Source: [Clostridium] colinum
GTDB taxonomy: Bacteria; Bacillota; Clostridia; Lachnospirales; CAG-274
Direction of reading: 5' to 3'
NCBI RefSeq assembly: GCF_940677205.1
Contig: NZ_OW712331.1
Location: 1,488,001 to 1,552,000, forward strand
Length of the DNA stretch: 64,000 nt
Made by a program: the position numbers and the translations under genes. Shown one piece after another: positions 57,803-64,000 of this stretch (its first letter is position 1; the number at the start of each line of letters is the position of its first letter). A model generated the notes under the pieces. It saw only the letters and a program-made list of their open reading frames with translations. It was not told where the DNA came from and made no database searches.

Positions 57803-58366
57803 TTATTTCATCTCTAATACTTCTATCTTATGCACCTCTACACCTAATAATGCATTAGTTGCTTCAATTAAAGTATTTTTTATTTCTACATTTCCTCCAC
57901 CCTGAGCCACTATAAGTACACCAGATATTTTAGGACTAATTTCTTTTAAAATAAGCGGTTCATCTCCACTTATTTTAACAGTTGTAGATTGAGATTTATC
58001 TGTTATTATTTGCCTTTTATCACCATTTAAAGTTTCTTCGTTTGTTGTAGCGTTTTCTTTTGTGCTATCATCTTTTGTTACAATCTCTCTTCCACTTTCT
58101 AATGCTATCATAACATCTACATTTCCAACTCCCATTATTTGAGATAAAATACTTTCTAGTCTTTTTTCCAACTGCACTTCATATGTATTGTTATCTTGTG
58201 CATTAAAATCTAAAGATTGTCCTTTATATTCTATGCTTTCATTTTCTTTTTTATTACTAACAAATACGTTATCACTTAAAATAAGTAACATTATACCCAA
58301 AAAAATAGCTATCAAAATATTATAATAGTTTTTTTTATCTTGAAATATTTTTCTAAATATATTCAT
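57803..58366 (-). CDS. spoIIIAG: Stage III sporulation protein AG
   Basis: 187 residues with one N-terminal membrane helix (YNILIAIFLGIMLLILSDNV) and a C-terminal ring-forming domain (LESILSQIMGVGNVDVMIAL, then ISPKISGVLIVAQGGG). SpoIIIAG forms a large ring in the mother-cell membrane as part of the forespore channel. Between spoIIIAF and spoIIIAH. Confidence 0.94.
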   Translation of the reverse strand: MNIFRKIFQDKKNYYNILIAIFLGIMLLILSDNVFVSNKKENESIEYKGQSLDFNAQDNNTYEVQLEKRLESILSQIMGVGNVDVMIALESGREIVTKDDSTKENATTNEETLNGDKRQIITDKSQSTTVKISGDEPLILKEISPKISGVLIVAQGGGNVEIKNTLIEATNALLGVEVHKIEVLEMK

Positions 58367-58383
58367 ATTTTTTCTCCTTTTTC

Positions 58384-58944
58384 TTATGCTATTGTTATAA
58401 ATACATTATCTGTTTTTATGTTATAAACTTGTGAAATTAAATTTTTTATATTATCTATTTCTTGTTTTTCTGCATTTTGTAAATTTTTATCTTCATTAAA
58501 AGGTTTTATATAAATATTTTGATTATTTTTCACTAATGTAAGATATATACTTTCAATATTTATCTCTTCATATTTATTTTCATATAATTCTAAATTTATA
58601 TCTTTTATTATGTATTTATCTTTTAATATTGTTTTTATTTGTGATTTTATATTTTCTTTAAAAGCACTTTTAACCATGTCATTTTGTATATTTTTATACT
58701 TTTCAACATTTATCATATTATTTTGTTTAAAATCTTGCTCATTAAATATAGTTAAAGCTTCTACATTTTTAACACTATCAAATATTAAATTTAAAGGTTC
58801 TATCATAATAAATACTAATATCATTCCAAAAACTAAGTTTATATATGAGCGATACTTATTAGTTGGCAAAATAACTTGTATGAAAGACATAAATACTAAA
58901 AATAAAATAATATTTTTTATATAATCATAAAAATAATCTAACAT
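58384..58944 (-). CDS. spoIIIAF: Stage III sporulation protein AF
   Basis: 186 residues. Two N-terminal membrane helices (IILFLVFMSFIQVILPT and YINLVFGMILVFIMIEPL) precede a soluble ring-building-type domain with many Lys/Asn residues. The NKYRSYINLVFGMILVF motif is typical of the family. It lies 17 bases upstream of spoIIIAG. Confidence 0.9.
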   Translation of the reverse strand: MLDYFYDYIKNIILFLVFMSFIQVILPTNKYRSYINLVFGMILVFIMIEPLNLIFDSVKNVEALTIFNEQDFKQNNMINVEKYKNIQNDMVKSAFKENIKSQIKTILKDKYIIKDINLELYENKYEEINIESIYLTLVKNNQNIYIKPFNEDKNLQNAEKQEIDNIKNLISQVYNIKTDNVFITIA

Positions 58945-58956
58945 ACAACCCCTCCT

Positions 58957-60072
58957 TTATCCTGTTACCGTAAGTGTGATAGCTATAAAAAATATAAATA
59001 ATATTAAAAATATTATTAATCCAGACAAAACTAATTTTGCATATTCTCCCATTGCATCAACACAAGATGTTATTCTCCTATCACTTATAGGTTCTATTAA
59101 TACTGCTGTTATTTTATATATAAGTATTATACCTATTAGTTTTATTATTGGAACAATGGAGCAAATAAGTATTGCTATTAATATTCCTATGCCTATACCA
59201 CTTTTTAAAAGCCCTACAAAATGCATAATGCTATCAACTGCCCCTGTTATAGCATCTCCTACAACAGGAACAAAACTTATAAATGTTTTTGCTGTTTTAT
59301 TTATAGCACCATTTAAAACAGGAGCACCTATTCTCTGTATAGATATTATAAATCCAAGCCCAATAGCTAGTCCTCTTAAAGAAAAATTTATAAGCCATTT
59401 TAAAAAATCTATTAATTTATTTAAAACTTCCTTTGGTGTAATATAATTTATAATATTTAAAATAGCTGTACTAGCTATTAAAGGTATAAACATATTTTTC
59501 ATAAAAAATGATAATATAGATAATGATGTTAATATAAAACTACTAAATATTGTAGCACTAGTAGAGGCTCCCGACATAAATAAAAGTCCAATTAACATTG
59601 GCATTATTCCATTTATAATGTTTGATATACTATCTATCGTGCTATATAATATTTCCACAACTATATTAAAACTAGTTGTTAAAAGCATTGCTATAACCAT
59701 ATATGTTGTATAAAATCCTATTTCTGCAACGCTCTGATTTTTAAAACTTTCTGTTAATATTTTAAAAAAAGCCGATAAAAATGCTATTAATATTACATTT
59801 TTTATTATTTTAGAATTTGTAAATATTTCTTCAAAAATTGTTTTTATCAAATAATTAATTATATCTGAAATATTAAAATCTAACCCTTTTCCCGATAGAA
59901 TATTTTTAACTACTTGTGAAAATTTAAAATCACTTTTATAAATATTTTCGTTTATTATTGTGTCATATTGTTCTATTTCTAAATTATTAAGTGCTTCAGA
60001 TAAATGTTCATTTGCATAAGCTGGTTTATAAAATCCTAAAATACATATTATAATAAGTATAATCTTTTTCAT
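58957..60072 (-). CDS. spoIIIAE: Stage III sporulation protein AE
   Basis: 371 residues with an N-terminal signal peptide (IILIIICILGFYKPAYANEH) and about seven or eight further membrane helices. Conserved segments include GLDFNISDIINYLI, GIMPMLIGLLFMSGAST, and SFVPVVGDAITGAVDSI. Export-apparatus-like membrane component of the SpoIIIA channel. Good family match in length (about 380). Confidence 0.95.
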   Translation of the reverse strand: MKKIILIIICILGFYKPAYANEHLSEALNNLEIEQYDTIINENIYKSDFKFSQVVKNILSGKGLDFNISDIINYLIKTIFEEIFTNSKIIKNVILIAFLSAFFKILTESFKNQSVAEIGFYTTYMVIAMLLTTSFNIVVEILYSTIDSISNIINGIMPMLIGLLFMSGASTSATIFSSFILTSLSILSFFMKNMFIPLIASTAILNIINYITPKEVLNKLIDFLKWLINFSLRGLAIGLGFIISIQRIGAPVLNGAINKTAKTFISFVPVVGDAITGAVDSIMHFVGLLKSGIGIGILIAILICSIVPIIKLIGIILIYKITAVLIEPISDRRITSCVDAMGEYAKLVLSGLIIFLILFIFFIAITLTVTG

Positions 60073-60083
60073 ATTTTATCCCC

Positions 60084-60470
60084 CTAAGGCATAAGGCTTG
60101 TTATTAAACCTAATAGCCTTGTTATTATAGGTATAGATATAAACATAATAAGTATCTTTCCTGCTAATTCAATTTTTGATGCAATAGCGCTTTCTCCTGC
60201 ATCAATACATATTTGTGAAGAAAATTCACATATATATGATATACCTATTATTTTTAATATAACACCTATATGCTCTATACCTATATCAAGCATAGAAACT
60301 ATATCTAATATAGAGCTTAAAACTTCTTCTAGCGTTGGTATAATCATCATAAATATTATTACACCACTAATTATTGCAATCATAACAGACATATTTGCCA
60401 TTTGAGGTTTTATAATTAAAATAACTATAACAGATATAATAGCTATTATACATATTTTTAAAATATCCAT
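60084..60470 (-). CDS. spoIIIAD: Stage III sporulation protein AD
   Basis: 128-residue membrane protein starting MDILKICIIAIISVIVILII, with about four helices and the conserved SYICEFSSQICIDAGESAIASKIELAGK. A longer frame begins at 60530, but the ribosome-binding site GGAGGT is spaced for the ATG at 60470, which gives the usual length of this family. Confidence 0.94.
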   Translation of the reverse strand: MDILKICIIAIISVIVILIIKPQMANMSVMIAIISGVIIFMMIIPTLEEVLSSILDIVSMLDIGIEHIGVILKIIGISYICEFSSQICIDAGESAIASKIELAGKILIMFISIPIITRLLGLITSLMP

Positions 60471-60489
60471 ATTATACCTCCATAAAAGG

Positions 60490-60684
60490 CTAAAGGCTAA
60501 ACAATGTTTGTACTGTTTCAAAAAGTTCACTTATATATTGTATAACCCAGAATAATACAACTACTAAACCTGCTAATGTTGTAAGCATAGCTTGTTCTTC
60601 TCTTCCTGCTCTTATAAGGACTTGATTTAAAACAGATACTAAAATACCAACTGCTGCTATTTGAAATATAACTGTAACATCCAT
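60490..60684 (-). CDS. spoIIIAC: Stage III sporulation protein AC
   Basis: 64-residue membrane protein with two helices (VTVIFQIAAVGILVSVLNQV and LTTLAGLVVVLFWVIQYI). The GREEQAMLTTLAG loop is diagnostic. A GTG at 60693 lies in the ribosome-binding site AGAGGTGG, so the ATG at 60684 is the start. Confidence 0.94.
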   Translation of the reverse strand: MDVTVIFQIAAVGILVSVLNQVLIRAGREEQAMLTTLAGLVVVLFWVIQYISELFETVQTLFSL

Positions 60685-60695
60685 ATTTCCCACCT

Positions 60696-61214
60696 CTAAA
60701 TTAATAATACTATTATCATTAGTCCAGATAAAAATCCTAAACTTTGATACATCTTAAAATTTTTATTTTTTTCATCATCTATATTTTTTACTGTGTTATT
60801 TATATATTCTATTACTATATTTAAACTTTCTATATTAAAATTTTTATCTAAAGACCCTATCATTTTACCTATAACACAAATATTTTCTATATCTTCTTTT
60901 ACAAAATATGTTTCATATGCTCCATTTTTTATGGCATCTTCCCATAAAAAAGCTAGCTCTTCTCCTCTTTTTTCTTGCATATTTTCTCTAAATTTTATAA
61001 AAATGTTTTGTATAGGCTTGTTTAAATTTTTTTCAATATTTAAAATAGCCTCATTTAAACTAGAAAAAAACTTTATTTCAGAAGATAATGATAATAACGC
61101 TCTTTTCATTTCTAAAAGGTCATTTTTTCTATAAATCGGTTTATAGGCATAGTAAAATCCTATAATGGAAAATCCCATTAAAATAATAATACTACAAAAA
61201 ATTTTTATGTACAT
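60696..61214 (-). CDS. spoIIIAB: Stage III sporulation protein AB
   Basis: 172 residues with a membrane helix at each end (FCSIIILMGFSIIGFYYAY and LGFLSGLMIIVLLI) and a helical middle part resembling type II secretion GspF proteins (LSLSSEIKFFSSLNEAI). The ATG directly follows the spoIIIAA stop codon, so translation is coupled. Confidence 0.93.
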   Translation of the reverse strand: MYIKIFCSIIILMGFSIIGFYYAYKPIYRKNDLLEMKRALLSLSSEIKFFSSLNEAILNIEKNLNKPIQNIFIKFRENMQEKRGEELAFLWEDAIKNGAYETYFVKEDIENICVIGKMIGSLDKNFNIESLNIVIEYINNTVKNIDDEKNKNFKMYQSLGFLSGLMIIVLLI

Positions 61215-62162
61215 TTAATTAACCTCACTATATATGTTTATTAAATCTTCATTATATATTTTATCTACACTACATATTCCATTTTTTCTAGTTAAAACTA
61301 TATATCTTTCAAAAGTCTTTTTATCTAGTATATTTTTTATATTGCATTTTTTCTTTATATCTTCTATATCATAAGCGTGTATAGTACATATAATTTTAAC
61401 ACCACTATTTGAAATTTTTTCTATCGCCTCTATATCACTATTACTTCCTATTTCGTCTACCGCTATTACGCTAGGCGACATACTTCTTAAAAGCATAAGC
61501 ATACCTTCTGGTTTTGGACATCTATCTAAAACATCTGTTCTTTTACCTACATCTAATTGTATTTTCCCCATATATGTAGCGGCTATTTCAGAACGTTCAT
61601 CTATTAATCCTACATTTTCTTTATAGTCACTAATATTTCTTATAATATCTCTTAAAAGAGTTGTTTTACCACAATTGGGCGGAGATATTATCATTGTAGA
61701 TTTTATATTAGGTACATTAATATATTTTAAAATATGGTTAGAACAACCTTTTACTTCTCTTGCTATTCTTATATTTATTGATGATATATTTTTTATAGTT
61801 TTTATACTATTATCTTCTAAAATTACTTTTCCTGTTATGCCTACTCTAAATCCACCTTTTAAAGTTAAAAATCCATTTTTTAGCTCCTGCTCTAATGCAT
61901 ATATAGAATAGTCTCCCATAGTTTCTATTGTTTGTGTTATATCTTCTATTGTTGGTTTATAAATTTTGTCTATTAAAAATATGTCTGATACTTCCTTATT
62001 TTTTAATATAAAATATTCATTTTTAAAAGTTTTAAAAATTATTCCTCTATCTAGCCTAATTCTTATTTCTTCTGCCTCTTCAAAATATTTATAGTCTATT
62101 CCAATTAGTAAATCTTTTATGTTTTTTCCAAAATAGTTTATAAGCTTGTCCTTTATAACCAT
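61215..62162 (-). CDS. spoIIIAA: Stage III sporulation protein AA (secretion-type ATPase)
   Basis: 315-residue ATPase powering the SpoIIIA channel. It has GGFRVGITGKVILED in the N-domain, Walker A IISPPNCGKTTLLRDI, then LIDERSEIAATYMG, and Walker B PSVIAVDEIGS. The C-terminus has a conserved VKIICTIHAYD. First gene of the operon, with a GGAGGAAC ribosome-binding site and a sigma-E-like promoter upstream. Confidence 0.96.
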   Translation of the reverse strand: MVIKDKLINYFGKNIKDLLIGIDYKYFEEAEEIRIRLDRGIIFKTFKNEYFILKNKEVSDIFLIDKIYKPTIEDITQTIETMGDYSIYALEQELKNGFLTLKGGFRVGITGKVILEDNSIKTIKNISSINIRIAREVKGCSNHILKYINVPNIKSTMIISPPNCGKTTLLRDIIRNISDYKENVGLIDERSEIAATYMGKIQLDVGKRTDVLDRCPKPEGMLMLLRSMSPSVIAVDEIGSNSDIEAIEKISNSGVKIICTIHAYDIEDIKKKCNIKNILDKKTFERYIVLTRKNGICSVDKIYNEDLINIYSEVN

Positions 62163-62190
62163 CTTTAGTTCCTCCTTTGTCTTTTAAATA

Positions 62191-62221
62191 ATTTATATGT
62201 TATACATAAAATTAATATTCC
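62191..62221 (-). promoter_or_regulatory. Sigma-E-like promoter of the spoIIIA operon
   Basis: Minus-strand -35 GGAATATT, 14-base spacer, -10 CATATAAAT. This fits the sigma-E pattern (ATATT, 14-15 bases, CATAnnnT), as expected for mother-cell transcription of spoIIIA. Confidence 0.7.
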
Positions 62222-62388
62222 ATTTTTATTATTAAAAAAATACTTTTTAATACTTAGTATATATTTGTTTATTTATGAAAAATAATTTATTTTTTTGTTG
62301 AAAAATTTGTAAAACTATTATAAAATATACAAGGTTAATAAATATTATTAGAATTATGTTAAATGTAAATTTTAAAGGTGATGATTTT

Positions 62389-62646
62389 ATGAAAAATACA
62401 AAAAGTTCTTTAGTTTTTATACTAAATGTTATATCTGGTTTAGTTATTGGTTGTTTTATAGGTGATATGGTAAAAGAAATAAAATATCTTAGTTGGTTAA
62501 GCTATGGAAAAACTATTGGACTAACCTCTCCTTTATCTATAAATTTAGAAATAATCGCTATACAATTTTCTTTTACAATAAAATTTACTTTAGCTGGTAT
62601 TATAGGTATGATAATATCTATATTAATATATAAAAAGTTGTCTTAA
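62389..62646 (+). CDS. DUF4321 small membrane protein
   Basis: 85 residues with two or three membrane helices (LVFILNVISGLVIGCFIGDM and a C-terminal FTLAGIIGMIISILIY) and the conserved SWLSYGKTIGL. DUF4321 proteins are commonly encoded just before maf in Clostridia; their function is unknown. A frame from 62356 is longer, but the AAAGGTGAT ribosome-binding site fits the ATG at 62389. Confidence 0.85.
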   Translation: MKNTKSSLVFILNVISGLVIGCFIGDMVKEIKYLSWLSYGKTIGLTSPLSINLEIIAIQFSFTIKFTLAGIIGMIISILIYKKLS

Positions 62647-62658
62647 AGGTGGTTCATA

Positions 62659-63267
62659 ATGAAAAAAATTATATTAGCTTCATCTTCTCCTAGAAGATGT
62701 GCACTATTAAATCAAATGGGTGTAAATTTTGATATAATACCTAGTGATATAGATGAAAGTAGTTTTAAAGATTTAAAAGGTAGTGAGCTTGTTAAAGCTC
62801 TTTCAATAGAAAAAGCAAAAAACATTTTTAATAAAATAGAAAAAAAAGAAAAAGATATTTGTATAATTGGCTGTGATACAATAGTTTCTATTAATGATAC
62901 AATACTTGGAAAACCAAAAGATAAAGATGATGCTTTTAATATGCTTATGCTTTTAAATAATAATATGCATACTGTTTTTACAGGACTTAGTTTAATTGGT
63001 TTAAAAGATAATGTTTATTTTGAAGAAACTATTTGTTCTTCTTCAAATGTATATTTTTCTGATTTTTCTAAAGAAGAGTTATTAAAATATGTAAATACCC
63101 TAGAACCAATGGATAAAGCTGGTGCTTATGGTATACAAGGTAAAGGTGGATTTTTAGTATCTAAAATAGAAGGAGATTTTTATTCTATTATGGGGCTACC
63201 TATAAATAAACTTTATAATATGCTAAATAAATACGATTTTTTGTGTCATAAAAATTTTACAAATTAG
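62659..63267 (+). CDS. maf: Maf-family nucleoside triphosphate pyrophosphatase
   Basis: 202 residues. Maf motifs: LASSSPRRCALLNQMG at the N-terminus, IIPSDIDES, IIGCDTIVS, LGKPKDKDDAFNML and GAYGIQGKGG. Such enzymes hydrolyse non-canonical or canonical nucleotides (dTTP/UTP-type by the family) and act as septum-formation inhibitors in Bacillus. It follows the DUF4321 gene by 12 bases and precedes mreB, as is usual; radC, often between maf and mreB, is absent here. Confidence 0.95.
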   Translation: MKKIILASSSPRRCALLNQMGVNFDIIPSDIDESSFKDLKGSELVKALSIEKAKNIFNKIEKKEKDICIIGCDTIVSINDTILGKPKDKDDAFNMLMLLNNNMHTVFTGLSLIGLKDNVYFEETICSSSNVYFSDFSKEELLKYVNTLEPMDKAGAYGIQGKGGFLVSKIEGDFYSIMGLPINKLYNMLNKYDFLCHKNFTN

Positions 63268-63442
63268 ATATAGTTTTTTGCTTGATATATAATTAAAAAC
63301 ATTGTATTATATAATAATGTAATGTTTTATTTTGACAAATTAATACATAAAGCTTAATTTTAATACATTAATTTAAAAGTTTAATATTTATATAATTGTA
63401 TTTTGTATTACTTTTATAAAATTTTGGATATAATATAAGTGA

Positions 63443-64000
<558 letters not shown>

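Overview
The window is a strongly AT-rich chromosomal segment of an endospore-forming, Gram-positive anaerobe of the class Clostridia. The evidence is a complete spoIIIAA-AH operon, spoIIR, spoVAA-AD, an alpha/beta small acid-soluble spore protein, Rex, and the hprK/glk/murB/rapZ/whiA/crh-like cluster. Small DUF1540 and DUF4321 proteins fit the same group. A Lachnospirales-type lineage is plausible but the sequence alone does not settle genus or species. No rRNA, tRNA, CRISPR array or prophage was seen; the only mobile element is one IS200-type unit.

Layout. (1) 1-15664: a maltodextrin/glycogen utilisation locus. One minus-strand unit is malE-malF-malG, a GH13_20-type maltodextrin hydrolase, a debranching enzyme and a truncated alpha-glucosidase. 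A second minus-strand unit is malP-malQ-pulA. A divergent LacI-type regulator is on the plus strand. Both units have near-identical promoters, each followed by the same 14-bp palindrome TCGTAAATTTTCGA, the likely operator of that regulator. All hydrolases lack signal peptides, so dextrins are imported whole and degraded inside the cell. No ATPase gene (malK/msmX) is present. (2) 15.9-19.3 kb: a DEAD-box helicase, a pantothenate-type ECF S component next to coaX, and an unannotated Cys-containing small protein with a TTG start. (3) 19.4-28.5 kb: addA with an unusual membrane-anchored partner, a 1008-residue exported surface protein with tandem terminators and a long upstream region, and an SseB-domain protein. 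(4) 28.5-33.1 kb: a spore protein, an ABC-F ATPase, autoregulated rex and a purine permease.

(5) 33.4-38.7 kb: a carbon-signalling and cell-wall cluster, read hypothetical-hprK-glk-murB-rapZ-whiA-crh. HPr kinase is encoded together with an HPr-like protein that keeps the serine phosphorylation site but has Glu in place of the catalytic His. (6) 39.2-41.5 kb: an acidic LysM membrane protein coupled to rho. (7) 41.5-44.3 kb: spoVAA-AD, preceded by a candidate membrane microprotein. (8) 44.4-55.7 kb: a nucleoside kinase, Nif3-like protein, trmK, gltB, spoIIR (with a sigma-F-like promoter), a dipeptidase, a DUF1540 protein and a DUF445 protein. (9) 55.8-57.1 kb: a small membrane-protein gene broken at a run of nine T, then an IS200 element. 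(10) 57.1-62.2 kb: spoIIIAA-AH behind a good sigma-E-like promoter. (11) 62.4-64.0 kb: DUF4321, maf and the start of mreB.

Most genes are ordinary. The items most worth a second look are the non-canonical LacI-family operator and regulator pair, the 9-T frameshifted gene, genes whose strong ribosome-binding sites point at ATT/ATA rather than ATG, the Glu-for-His HPr paralogue, a degenerate intergenic repeat family, and the surface-protein upstream region.
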